A stretch of 37,372 nucleotides of DNA from Candidatus Krumholzibacteriota bacterium (GTDB lineage Bacteria; Krumholzibacteriota; Krumholzibacteriia; LZORAL124-64-63): positions 1 through 37,372 of the forward strand of contig JAJRZA010000044.1 in assembly GCA_024275485.1 (NCBI GenBank), given 5' to 3'. The position numbers and the translations under genes are program-made. Shown piece by piece: positions 1-11,029 of this stretch. Every line of letters starts with the position of its first letter. The stretch's first letter is position 1. Below the pieces are notes generated by a model. That model did no database searches. It was given only the letters and a program-made list of their open reading frames with translations, and was not told the DNA's origin.

Positions 1-319
1 GATAAGGGTTTGTGATGAATGCACTTGGGAGATGGGCAGTGTGGTGGTTGCCAGCCCTTGGGTATTGTTTTTGAGTATTTCATACTCAAGGACTGGCAGA
101 TCTGGGGCCAGGAACATTTTCGGGGGCACAACTAAAAATGAAGTTTGGCTTTTTGACCGCGACATTCTCTTCGACACAACCCCTTGACTTTTCAAACCAG
201 CTTTGGCCATCTTAGAATCCATTGCATCAGCCATCAGCCATCAGCCCCGAATCCAGCCAAGATCGAGACTGGCCATTTACTAAACAGTCCGGTAACCCCG
301 GACCAACCAAGGTTTTGAC
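1..319. other. Non-coding region upstream of mutA
   Basis: I see no convincing gene here. The region holds the hairpin set at 51-96 and a short tandem repeat of CCATCAG (about 225-248). TTGACC (153-158) and TTGACT (184-189) resemble -35 boxes, but neither has a good -10 box at normal spacing, so I do not call a promoter. The mutA ribosome binding site (AAGG) lies at the end of the region. Confidence 0.5.
51..96. repeat. Overlapping, mutually exclusive hairpins
   Basis: A perfect 8-bp inverted repeat, TTGAGTAT (71-78) and ATACTCAA (82-89), has a 3-nt loop. The segment 83-96 can instead pair with 51-64 over about 14 positions, with one mismatch and one G-U pair. The two pairings share 83-89 and cannot coexist, as in attenuator-like switches. 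No promoter or upstream gene is visible to show whether this is transcribed, so function is unknown. Confidence 0.4.
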
Positions 320-2463
320 ATGAGCAAACAGGGTCGGTCTTCAGTTTCCGGGAACAACCTGCTGGAAGAATTCAGTGCTCCCACTCTCAAACAGTGGCGC
401 GAAGAAGTGGAACGTCTGCTCAAAGGCGCACCGTTTGCCAAAAAAATGTTCACCAATACGGTGGAAGGGCTCCCCGTATCGGGTATGTACACCAAAGTGG
501 ATACCGACGAGTTGCCCTGGGCTGAAAACCTACCTGGCCAGTGGCCTAATTTGCGGGGCAACCAGGCAGCAGGGGAAAAATCCAACGCCTGGATGGTTGC
601 CCAGGAAATTCTCTTGCCTACGGCGGAAGAATTCAACCATGCCCTGCGCTCTGATTTGCGTCGGGGACAAACAGCGGTGAACCTGGTCCTGGACAAGGCG
701 GGTCTCAAGGGAATGGACCCGGATCAATGCCCTGCTGAATTGGTTGGTGCCCAGGGCACTTCCATCGCCTCCATGGCCGATCTTGAAGTGGCACTAGACG
801 GAGTTGATCTGGAGACCACGGCCTTGTTTTTACAGACCGGATCGGCCGCCCTTCCGGTGACAGCTTTGCTATTGGCCATGCTTAAAAAACGAGGAAAATA
901 TCCCAACAAATTGAGTGGGTGTCTCGGCAGCGACCCCGTGTTCGGTTTGGCCGAAATGGGGCAGCTGCCTTTGGAACTGGGCCGTCTTTACGATGAATTG
1001 GCCACCATCTCACGCTGGTCCGCCCAGGAGGCACCAGCCTTGAAAACTCTGCCTGTGCACGAAGATCCTTGGCACGATGGTGGTGCCGACAGCGCTCTTT
1101 CCCTGGCCTTGGTGCTGGCCTCGGCTGTTCAAATGCTTAAGGCCATGCAGCAACGCGGTCTCGACCCGGAAACTGCTGCTGCCCGGATTCAATTCAACCT
1201 TTGCATCGGCTCGGACTTTTTTATGGAGATAGCCAAGGTGCGCGCCTTGCGTCTGCTGTGGTCTGATATTCTGGATGCCGCTGGATGTCCGGAAGTGGCT
1301 TCCTCGGCCAGGATTCACGCCCGCACCAGTAGGCGCACCCAGAGTCGGCTCGATCTTCATGTGAACATGCTGCGCGTGACGACCCAGGCCATGAGTGCGG
1401 TTTTTGGCGGTGTGGACAGCCTGCACGTGAGTCCTTTTGACGAGGTGGACAGTGTGCCCGATGAATTCAGCCGCCGCATTGCCCGGAATGTGCAATTGAT
1501 GTTGTCCCACGAGTGTCATTTTGATCAGGTGCGGGACGCAGCGGGTGGTTCCTGGTATGTGGAAAGCCTGACCAGGGATTTGGCTGAAAAAGCCTGGGGC
1601 ATATTTCAGGAAATTGAAGCTGGCGGGGGAATCATCGAAGGCATGAAAACTGGTTGGGTGCAGGATCGGGTGGAGGCTGCGGCAGAGTTGCGAAAGTCTC
1701 GTCTGGCCACTCGCAAGGATGTGCTGGTGGGCACCAATCAATATGCTGATCCTCTGGAAACCAAACACGAGACACGTCAGGTTGATCACTCCACTGTGCA
1801 TGCCTGTCGTGCTGAGGTCATGAAAAAAATGCGCATCAGCGGGGCCCAGGATGAGCACATGTTGGTCCTTGGACGACTGGAAAAGATCATGGATGCCGAA
1901 AGTGGCGACCTGCTTGCCCTGTTGTGTGATGCTGCCACCCATGGTGCCACCCTTGGTGAGTTGACGGATATACTACGTCATGATACGGACCCTGGCTTGT
2001 CTGTCCGCACCATTGAACTGCGTCGGGATGCGGAGCCATTTGAGGATCTGCGTCGGCAAGTGGCGGCCCTTCAAAGTGGAGGCCGGGTATTTGCCATGTG
2101 CCTTGGTGATGTGGCTCGTTATATGCCTCGTCTCGATTTCACCCGGGGTTTTTTCCAGGTTGGTGGGTTCGAGGTGCTGGAACTGGGCTCCTTTACCAGC
2201 GCTTTCGATGCAGTGAAGGCTGCCGACGAATCGGGAGCGCTTGTGGTTATGCTGGTTGGTCTGGATAAAACATACGATGATCTGGGGGCAGTAACCCTCA
2301 AAGGATTGCGGGCCTTGTCTCATCCTCCGATTAGTATTCTTGCCGGTGGATCGGCTGATCAGTTGGCTGAATTGAACGAGGCTGGATTGGACCAGTCCAT
2401 CAACATGCGCAGCAATATTCTGGACGTTTTGGGAAAACTTGCCCAGGATCTGGGGGGGCAGTC

Positions 2464-2467
<4 letters not shown>
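320..2467 (+). CDS. mutA: Methylmalonyl-CoA mutase small (beta) subunit
   Basis: This is the non-catalytic partner of the B12-dependent mutase that interconverts (R)-methylmalonyl-CoA and succinyl-CoA in the cytoplasm. The 715-residue product shows the MM-CoA mutase TIM-barrel fold, with motifs such as [10 protein letters not shown] near residue 410, followed by a C-terminal flavodoxin-like domain (about 560-715). That domain lacks the B12-ligand motif DxHxxG, which marks it as the small subunit. It is longer than the roughly 640 residues of the Propionibacterium MutA. The start at 320 follows AAGG by about eight bases. It overlaps mutB by 4 nt (ATGA), so the two are translationally coupled and should form a 1:1 heterodimer. 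Confidence 0.93.
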
Positions 2468-4650
<2,183 letters not shown>

Positions 4651-4667
4651 CAGGCTGTTGACTCGGA

Positions 4668-4787
4668 CTACTTCGGCAGACCGAGATTACGGAGCAACTG
4701 GCGACCCTCAGTGGTCAGGACCAGGAACTAGGTTCCCACCGCTCGGGCCGTTTGGTGGGCGATAGTCTGCTGATAGCTTCTGGGCAT
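4668..4787 (-). pseudogene. Possible small ORF (39 aa) with an internal TAG
   Basis: On the minus strand a GAGGAG Shine-Dalgarno sequence is followed five bases later by ATG (4787). The frame runs 19 codons (MPRSYQQTIA...) to TAG (4728-4730), then another 19 codons in the same frame (FLVLTTEGRQ...) to TAG at 4668. The good ribosome site and protein-like second half suggest a real short gene or gene remnant interrupted by an amber codon. It lies just downstream of the large secreted-protein gene on the same strand. I do not recognise the peptide. It may equally be a decayed fragment of a repeated element or chance. Confidence 0.3.
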
Positions 4788-4806
4788 GATGTCTCCTCTG
4801 CGGGTA

Positions 4807-7716
4807 CTATTTCAACAGGGCAATTTTTCGCATCATCACCTTCGGGCCGACCTGCAATCTAGCGAAATACACACCGCTGGGGGCGGCCTGCCCCGCATCA
4901 GTTCGTCCCTGCCAGGGCTCCTCATAGGAACCGGCAGGCATTTGCTGGTGCATCAAATTTCGAATGCAACGCCCGGCTAGATCATAGATTTTCAGGGAAA
5001 CCTCGGCTGGTTCTGCCAGATCGAAACTAAATGCAGTGCTGGGGTTGAATGGGTTGGGGTAGTTGCCGGTAAATGCGGTGACCGTCGGCAGTGGATTTTC
5101 CGGGGCAGCCATCGGCTTCAGTAAGTCCGATTCAATGAAGGGGGAGTTGATTGTGGCCACCAAGGGTTCCCCTGTGGATGTGGCGGCCTGAATTGGAATA
5201 CGCCAGTTTGGAAACGGTTCGTAAGGGAGCCAGAAGGCAGCCGTTCCCGGAATCAGCGGATCTTCCGTTGGGTAAATCCTTATTTTCGTGAAACAGTCAT
5301 CGCAGGCGATCAGGAGCCGGGCAATGGCCAGAATACTGCCCTCAGGACTACCGAAATTATTTGGCGCTTCGATAGAAAAGCAGGGAATTTCCAGGGAATT
5401 TGGATGGTCTTGAAAAACATAGAAATCAAGCACCTGATTGGGTCCCAGGATCTCCAGGCAGGCTTCCCAACCGGTGATGGGAGTGGGGGTTTTGGCCACC
5501 ACATAAGCATTGACGATGGTGCCGGCCAAAGCTGTGACATGGTTTTGTTCAAACTGGCCGATGTCGAAGAAAACACCGATTTCCGCCTGGTTGGTGCCTT
5601 GGCTGCTATTGACCGAAACAAGGTATTCCTCAGCTTCGGGAATCTCCATGTCAATCATATCGGCGAAAGACCCCTCTTCTCCGGTGAAGGAAACCTCGAC
5701 TTCATAATCCTGCCCGGGAAATAGATCAAAGTTTCCTGCCGTTTCTCCCAGCGAAAACGGATTTTCGTTGGGGAAGACGAGAGAGGCTCGTCCTACCAAC
5801 CGCTCCGGACCTTCATTGTGAATGACCACGGTTCTGGTTGATGGCGCACCGGGATTGGTGAACCCAAAATGGGAGCCCGATGGTTCAATGGTGTAGGCAG
5901 GAATCTCCTCGAGGCCTTCGGCGTTGAGCAGAAGGTAACTGCCGAAGGATGGTGAGAAACTGACGGCGCCACCGTAAACCAAGGTCCCCGGAGGGCTGAA
6001 CGAAACCAGCAGATCCTGACTGTTGAGGGAGCCATAGGAATCAACAGGCTCCAGCAGGAAGGGTTCAGTATGGGAACTGAAAAAACCGTCCCCATAGACT
6101 GTGAGTTGGCCCTCATAAGGAACATCGCCATGGTTGGTGATGGTGAAAAACTCCTGGTGATCGTACCCCATGTAGGTGGGAATGAAATTGATTTGGGTGG
6201 CCGATAACTCAAGATCAGGAACTTGTTGCACCCCGACCCCGGTCAACTGGACGGGGTTGCAACCGGTGCCCAGATCCACAACGGCACTGAATGTGCCAGA
6301 AAACTGCGGGTCGAAATGAACTGCCACTTCAAGACTTTGACCGATTGATAAACTGAAGGGTCCCACGCCGCTGGTCACCGAAAATGGCGAACCCCCTGTC
6401 GGGGAGGTGACAGCCCCTTCCAGAACTTCAGGGCTGATGTTGCTGATGGTGAAACCCCGAGTGACGGGGAAGCCGATACCAGTGTTTTGGAAATCCAGCA
6501 AATCGGGAGTTATCAGACAGGGATCGCCAGCCCAACCCAGACACGGTAGGGGGAAACTGGCTGAATGGTTGGTTCCTTTGAAGACGATGGCGCATTCGTG
6601 GACACCTGGTCCAGCTGGAAAATAGGTGATGCTGCCGTGGCGAACTTCTCCCAAACCTATGGGCTCATTATCGATTTCTACCTGGAAACCGGGACACGAG
6701 GTGGGCTCAAAAGGAAAAGGATTCTGCCCAAAGCTCGTCACGGTGAATTCCCTGGTGATGGGGGCACCGTCAGGCAGGTCAAAATGCCCAAAATTGAGTT
6801 CATCGGGTTCAAAGACCAGCCAGGGCTGGTTGTTTGGAATGATAACCACTGGTATATCGTTGGAATCATCGCAAATTTCCCAGCCAAGGTATCCCAAAAA
6901 CCCAAATTCAGCTTCGGGTGCGCTGACGGTGACGAGTAACTCTTGCCCCGGGTTGAGGTGAATGCTGATGGGAATCTCAGTGGCTGCATGATTGCCATAG
7001 TAGAAAAAAATGTACTCTTCCAAAACGGACAGCGTTCCGGCGAAGGGCAACAGCCCAGTGTTGCTGATGGTAAATTCGCCAATTCCACTGGTGCTGAGAT
7101 GAACTATCGGTGAGATCAACTGGAAATCCAACTCGGGCAATATTCCATCATCATTGGCGATGGCCACGGGGATGGCTTCACAGCCAGAGGCAATCTCCGC
7201 AGCATACCATTGACCTGCACGGGCCACGGCAGGCTGGTGGATCGGGTAAGGAAAGAGATGTCCTGGCTCCAAAGGTGCAAAAAGGCTGGGCTCATCCAGG
7301 GAATGGAGGTAAATCTGTGAGGATACATTTGAGCCGGTGACCAGAAGTTGTCCGGTGGCAACAACAGTGATTTCAGCCGGTGGCAAAGGCTCTGGTAGAT
7401 AAACCCTGAATTCGTTGTTGGAGAATTGGTTGATGCCATTGCCGGCCAACTCCCAGGAAAGCAAATATGAGTTGCCCAAGGTGGAAACCCGGCATTCCCA
7501 CTCGGTGAGGTGTTCAGTGGCTTCGGGTTCATGGATAATAAGGTAGACTGGAATAGTTTCGGGCTGGTTCGAGGTTGTGATTTGGGTTTGGGTGCCAGCC
7601 TCATCGAAATAGACACCGAACTGGACGATGGCCAGGGTTGGACAGGCCATGAATAGGCTCATGGCACATATAAGGCAGGACAAACTTATCCAGGGCCGAA
7701 ATGTTATTCGTCGCAT
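4807..7716 (-). CDS. Secreted ASH-repeat protein with FlgD-like C-terminal module
   Basis: A large exported protein of 969 residues from the chosen start. ATG at 7716 is preceded by AGGAGGG and opens a signal peptide ending near A29 (PTLA). The frame stays open upstream to 7773 but without such a site. About five ASH / choice-of-anchor D-like beta domains follow, near residues 200-290, 300-390, 400-500, 505-600 and 610-700; each begins with a pattern like LNFG..., then a FTISN-type strand. A segment starting IGVFFDIG (about 710-860) resembles the N-terminal VQFGVYFDEAG segment and may be a cohesin-like duplication. The C-terminus (about 880-969) is the FlgD-like module with NYPNPFNPST and GVYFARL, used in FCB bacteria for export or surface attachment. 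It interrupts the mut cluster. Function is probably structural or adhesive. Confidence 0.85.
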   Translation of the reverse strand: MRRITFRPWISLSCLICAMSLFMACPTLAIVQFGVYFDEAGTQTQITTSNQPETIPVYLIIHEPEATEHLTEWECRVSTLGNSYLLSWELAGNGINQFSNNEFRVYLPEPLPPAEITVVATGQLLVTGSNVSSQIYLHSLDEPSLFAPLEPGHLFPYPIHQPAVARAGQWYAAEIASGCEAIPVAIANDDGILPELDFQLISPIVHLSTSGIGEFTISNTGLLPFAGTLSVLEEYIFFYYGNHAATEIPISIHLNPGQELLVTVSAPEAEFGFLGYLGWEICDDSNDIPVVIIPNNQPWLVFEPDELNFGHFDLPDGAPITREFTVTSFGQNPFPFEPTSCPGFQVEIDNEPIGLGEVRHGSITYFPAGPGVHECAIVFKGTNHSASFPLPCLGWAGDPCLITPDLLDFQNTGIGFPVTRGFTISNISPEVLEGAVTSPTGGSPFSVTSGVGPFSLSIGQSLEVAVHFDPQFSGTFSAVVDLGTGCNPVQLTGVGVQQVPDLELSATQINFIPTYMGYDHQEFFTITNHGDVPYEGQLTVYGDGFFSSHTEPFLLEPVDSYGSLNSQDLLVSFSPPGTLVYGGAVSFSPSFGSYLLLNAEGLEEIPAYTIEPSGSHFGFTNPGAPSTRTVVIHNEGPERLVGRASLVFPNENPFSLGETAGNFDLFPGQDYEVEVSFTGEEGSFADMIDMEIPEAEEYLVSVNSSQGTNQAEIGVFFDIGQFEQNHVTALAGTIVNAYVVAKTPTPITGWEACLEILGPNQVLDFYVFQDHPNSLEIPCFSIEAPNNFGSPEGSILAIARLLIACDDCFTKIRIYPTEDPLIPGTAAFWLPYEPFPNWRIPIQAATSTGEPLVATINSPFIESDLLKPMAAPENPLPTVTAFTGNYPNPFNPSTAFSFDLAEPAEVSLKIYDLAGRCIRNLMHQQMPAGSYEEPWQGRTDAGQAAPSGVYFARLQVGPKVMMRKIALLK

Positions 7717-7930
7717 GTTTTTCCCTCCTGAAAAAGCAGCGCGCTTCCCTAATATTTGTGGATGAAACTGCATTTTAGCATTTTTGATGATGGGATACCA
7801 ACTTTTTGGGGTTCAGACAAAGTTCCATGGCCAGAACTGGCATACTCTGGATGATTGCCATTGTTGAAAAATCGTGGTACATGATATGTGGAATCGCGAT
7901 TCCTGAACCAGTGCTCACATTGGATGGATC

Positions 7931-9043
7931 ATGGCCAAAAAAGACCACAAGAAGAAGGAACCTTCGGCTTTGAGTGTTAGGCCTGGCGTGCACGACAAAC
8001 ACGACGGTCTTCACGACAATTGTTCTGTTCCCGAAGGCGATTCCCGTCCTCGTCGCCGACTTCTCACTCCACGGCAATATATTGACGGGGTCCTGTCCGG
8101 CGACCGAGCCTTGCTGGCCCGGGCAATCACTCTGGTGGAATCCGGCTCTGCGACTCATCAGAAATTGGCCCAGGAAGTTCTCACTGCCCTGCTTCCCCGA
8201 CGCAAACCCGCCCACCGCGTGGGTATCACCGGCGTACCGGGCGCCGGCAAGAGCACCTTCATTGAAACCCTTGGTACCAGGTTGACCGCTCAGGGCCACA
8301 AGGTTGCCGTTCTGGCAGTGGATCCATCGAGCAGTTTGACCGGTGGCAGCATTCTCGGTGATAAAACCCGCATGGAAAAACTGGCCGCCGATCCCAACGC
8401 ATTCATTAGACCTTCTCCCAGTGGTGGAACTCTAGGTGGTGTGGCCCGCAAAACCCGCGAAACGATGATGCTCTTTGAGGCCGCCGGCTACGATGTGATT
8501 CTGGTGGAGACCGTGGGCGTAGGGCAAAGTGAGATTCTGGTGCGCAGCATGGTGGATTTTTTCCTGCTCATTCTAATTTCAGGCGCGGGGGACGAACTGC
8601 AGGGTATCAAAAAAGGAGTGGTGGAAATCGCCGACGCCATTCTGATCAACAAAGCCGATGGATCTGGACTCCAGGCCGCGCAATTGGCCAGGGCGGAGTT
8701 TGAGAGGGTTTTACACTATCTGAGGCCGGCAACCGAAGGTTGGCGGACCGGAGCTTTCAACGCCTCCGCTCTCAAGGGAGAGGGTGTGGACGAAATCTGG
8801 GCCGTAGTCCAGAAATTTTATGCCCTGACCCGCACTTCCGGTGTGCGCCAAAAACGGAGGCAGGATCAGGAAAGGCAATGGCTGCACGACCTGGTCCGTG
8901 AAGGATTGACCAGCTTGTTCCAGGCCAACGCGGAGGTTCAAAAGCAGCTGGAAGGGTTGGAAGACAAGGTGGCTCGTGGGGAAATTCCAGCCACTGCTGC
9001 GGCAACCTTGCTGCTGGATACTTTTTCCGGGAAATCTTCGTAA
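7931..9043 (+). CDS. meaB: Methylmalonyl-CoA mutase-associated GTPase MeaB
   Basis: A G3E-family P-loop GTPase that gates adenosylcobalamin delivery to methylmalonyl-CoA mutase and protects it from inactivation. The 370-residue product has Walker A GVPGAGKST (about residue 100), DPSS (switch I region), ETVGVGQSE (switch II/Walker B region) and the guanine-specificity motif NKAD. It carries a charged N-terminal extension of roughly 40 residues (MAKKDHKKKE...) beyond typical MeaB (about 320-330 residues), so a later start is possible, but none stands out. It has the same strand as mutAB but is separated by the divergent secreted gene, so it needs its own promoter. An intrinsic terminator follows at 9077-9103. 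Confidence 0.95.
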   Translation: MAKKDHKKKEPSALSVRPGVHDKHDGLHDNCSVPEGDSRPRRRLLTPRQYIDGVLSGDRALLARAITLVESGSATHQKLAQEVLTALLPRRKPAHRVGITGVPGAGKSTFIETLGTRLTAQGHKVAVLAVDPSSSLTGGSILGDKTRMEKLAADPNAFIRPSPSGGTLGGVARKTRETMMLFEAAGYDVILVETVGVGQSEILVRSMVDFFLLILISGAGDELQGIKKGVVEIADAILINKADGSGLQAAQLARAEFERVLHYLRPATEGWRTGAFNASALKGEGVDEIWAVVQKFYALTRTSGVRQKRRQDQERQWLHDLVREGLTSLFQANAEVQKQLEGLEDKVARGEIPATAAATLLLDTFSGKSS

Positions 9044-9076
9044 TTTCATCAAATCCATCATAAAAATTTTAAAAAA

Positions 9077-9103
9077 GAGGCCGGAATTTCCGGCCTCCTC
9101 TTT
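9077..9103 (+). terminator. Intrinsic terminator of meaB
   Basis: GAGGCCGG (9077-9084) pairs perfectly with CCGGCCTC (9090-9097) around an AATTT loop. A pyrimidine tract CTCTTT follows, and an A-rich run precedes it. It lies 34 nt after the meaB stop. Confidence 0.8.
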
Positions 9104-9304
9104 CGGTGATGCCGCACGACGGGGGAACGAACAAGCGGTCATCACTTACTGTTGATTTGATTGGAAACCCGGTTGTCGCCAGCACCTCCCGAATTTCTCC
9201 CGGTGCTTTCGGCCACCCCTCCGGTGGCAAGGGCGACAACGCTGGTTTCAAAAGGGTTGTTTGCCACCAATGGCAGGTCTTACATCTAAATTACGAAAAA
9301 ACAC
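9104..9304. other. Gap between convergent terminators with a three-way-junction fold
   Basis: This stretch lies between the meaB terminator and the terminator of the minus-strand gene, so neither neighbour should transcribe it. I see no convincing gene. At 9165-9248 three nested inverted repeats form a three-way junction. The closing stem is GTTGTCGCC (9172-9180) with GGCGACAAC (9232-9240), extended by AAACC (9165-9169) with GGTTT (9244-9248). Arm 2 is AGCACC (9181-9186) with GGTGCT (9202-9207). Arm 3 is GCCACC (9212-9217) with GGTGGC (9223-9228). I do not recognise the fold as a known riboswitch or ribozyme. Confidence 0.5.
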
Positions 9305-9333
9305 AAAAAACCGGACGCCTAAAAGACGTCCGG
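9305..9333 (-). terminator. Intrinsic terminator of the 9377-10099 gene
   Basis: Read on the minus strand, CCGGACG (9333-9327) pairs with CGTCCGG (9317-9311) around a 9-nt loop. It is followed directly by six T residues (9310-9305). It lies about 45 nt after the stop of the small secreted protein and probably ends the sigma/anti-sigma/secreted-protein transcript. Confidence 0.85.
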
Positions 9334-9376
9334 CCGATAATTGGTGCCATTTGGTATATACGGTGTTTGTTGAGGG

Positions 9377-10099
9377 CTATTTGTACAAGGACTTGACGCC
9401 ATCCCAGGTCGTTGTGGTCTGGCCTACCGAGGCTGGAGCGAAGACAATGTCCCCAAAAACTATAACCTTGCCGCCACCGCTTCTTTTCTGTCCAAACAGA
9501 TCTTCCCAGCCAGCACCGCGGTTGATGAATTCGATGCAGGGTTGGGGGTCATTGTCCACCACAAGTTGGGCCATGGCGTTGCCACTGTACCGCAGAGCAA
9601 GGAAATAGTGGTCGGCCAGAAGCAAGGCAGGGGCATCGGGAGTGGGGGTCTGAACGGTGAATATACCGCTGTCAAAGATCTCAAAGGTTTGAACGGGACC
9701 GTCGTACAATGGTGCGCCCGGAACCCAACAACCACTGACCGAATCGAAATCGGCGACGAGAAGGGCTGGCTGGACGATCAGATCGGCAGGCACCTGATCG
9801 ATATTGAAATCCAAAAGCTGGGAGATGCTCTCCAGAATGAAACCATTTTCGTTGCCTTGGCACGGCTCTGCCGGGAGAATATGGTACGCGTAGGTTTCGT
9901 CACCCATGAAAATGTCAGGGGCGGGGGGGGCAACCGGTGGGTTCAGGTTCCCTACCTGGCAGTCGCCAAAGAGAATCGTTTCATAATCGTAACCGACAGT
10001 TTCACCGTTGCCGGCGAAGGCCAAAGGCACGGTAAAAATCAATGCAACCAGGAAACTCAAAGGCAGGATGGATTTTCTGGTGTTGGAATCGGCAAACAT
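9377..10099 (-). CDS. Small secreted protein of unknown function
   Basis: A 240-residue exported protein. I chose ATG 10099 because GAAGGG precedes it and the protein then begins with a clear signal peptide (MFADSNTRKS..., cleavage near AFA|GNG at residue 29). An upstream in-frame start (10153) would bury the signal. The mature part is acidic and beta-rich, with repeated proline-rich turns and four cysteines that could form disulfides (in DCQVGN, EPCQGN, SGCWVP and QPCIEF). I recognise no domain, and it lacks the FlgD-like tail. It is the third gene on the same strand after the ECF sigma factor and anti-sigma factor (111-nt gap) and shares their terminator, so it may belong to the same envelope-signal operon. 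Confidence 0.75.
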   Translation of the reverse strand: MFADSNTRKSILPLSFLVALIFTVPLAFAGNGETVGYDYETILFGDCQVGNLNPPVAPPAPDIFMGDETYAYHILPAEPCQGNENGFILESISQLLDFNIDQVPADLIVQPALLVADFDSVSGCWVPGAPLYDGPVQTFEIFDSGIFTVQTPTPDAPALLLADHYFLALRYSGNAMAQLVVDNDPQPCIEFINRGAGWEDLFGQKRSGGGKVIVFGDIVFAPASVGQTTTTWDGVKSLYK

Positions 10100-10210
10100 G
10101 ATTTTCCCTTCGGAATGGGCGATGGAGCAGGGATGAGGCCCATGATTTGGCAAGGATTATAACATATGCTGAAAAATTTGCAATACAATCCCGCTCAATT
10201 CGGTCTCAAT

Positions 10211-11029
10211 TTAATTTTGCAACATTGAGACGATATCAGACATCAAGGAAGTGGCTTGGGACCCGTAAACAGGACTGTTCTCCAGTTGGCTCAGCACAGC
10301 AAGGGCTTCCTGTGGTTGCTCGTTGATCAAATGAGCCTGGGCCAGATACCACAATCCTTTTTGCCGGACCGGCATCAGAGTGCTCTTGGATACAATCTGA
10401 AGGGTGGCGAGTGACTCTGCAATGCGATCGCTGAGCAGCTGAGATACACCAAGAAAAAGCCGTGCATTATCCAGAGCCGCAAAATGCTCATCCGGAGAGT
10501 TGAGAGAAGCAGTCAGCAAGTCGATGGCCTGGGCAAGATCGTCAGCAGCAGAATCGTATTCACCACTTTGATAGAATTGCATGCCGCTGCTCCAGAGGGG
10601 GAACCACTGGTTCTGCTGGCCGGTTCGGACTTGAATGGGGGAAAAAGCCGGGGCTTCGGTGATGGCCAGGTTCCGGTATTTGGTGTCCGTGCCTTGGGGC
10701 ATGAAAATCAACATGGCCAGGACGGCGGCCACTGCCATGGGAACCAACACCCGTTTTGGACCTGAAAAAATAACTTGATTCAGGCGGGAGAACCAGGACT
10801 CGGATTGATTCAGTTCCAGATAACGCTCGGCCTGATCGGCATAAATACCAGGTTGAGAAGTCAGTTCAGTCATGGCAGGAGCCATGGCGTACATCTCCTC
10901 CAGACAGTCGGAACAACCAGCCAGATGGTTTTCAAACCCCAGGCGCTCGTCGGTTTCCAGCAAAGCTAGCTCATAGGCTGCCAGCAGGTCACAAAACTTG
11001 ACGGCGTTGTGTTTGCGGTTCTCAGGCAT
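10211..11029 (-). CDS. Anti-sigma factor: zinc finger, one TM helix, C-terminal TPR-like domain
   Basis: A 272-residue membrane protein expected to hold the neighbouring ECF sigma factor inactive. The N-terminal cytoplasmic domain has the zinc anti-sigma (zf-HC2) pattern, with C13 and H35-x3-C39-x2-C42. A single membrane helix covers about residues 94-110 (VLVPMAVAAVLAMLIF). The roughly 155-residue outer part is alpha-helical with TPR-like repeats (YQSGEYDSAADDLAQAI, WYLAQAHLINEQPQEAL), suggesting a protein-binding sensor domain. Its start overlaps the end of the sigma gene by 8 nt, so the two are co-translated. The link to the divergent TPR-CHAT protein is inference from position. Confidence 0.85.
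   Translation of the reverse strand: MPENRKHNAVKFCDLLAAYELALLETDERLGFENHLAGCSDCLEEMYAMAPAMTELTSQPGIYADQAERYLELNQSESWFSRLNQVIFSGPKRVLVPMAVAAVLAMLIFMPQGTDTKYRNLAITEAPAFSPIQVRTGQQNQWFPLWSSGMQFYQSGEYDSAADDLAQAIDLLTASLNSPDEHFAALDNARLFLGVSQLLSDRIAESLATLQIVSKSTLMPVRQKGLWYLAQAHLINEQPQEALAVLSQLENSPVYGSQATSLMSDIVSMLQN

Noticed and set aside
1010-1942. 310-codon open frame antisense to mutA
   Set aside because: It is a shadow of the well-supported mutA frame, with no domain or ribosome site.
9069-9396. Short open frames in the meaB downstream gap
   Set aside because: They run through two terminators and the three-way-junction repeats, so the sequence is better explained by structure.
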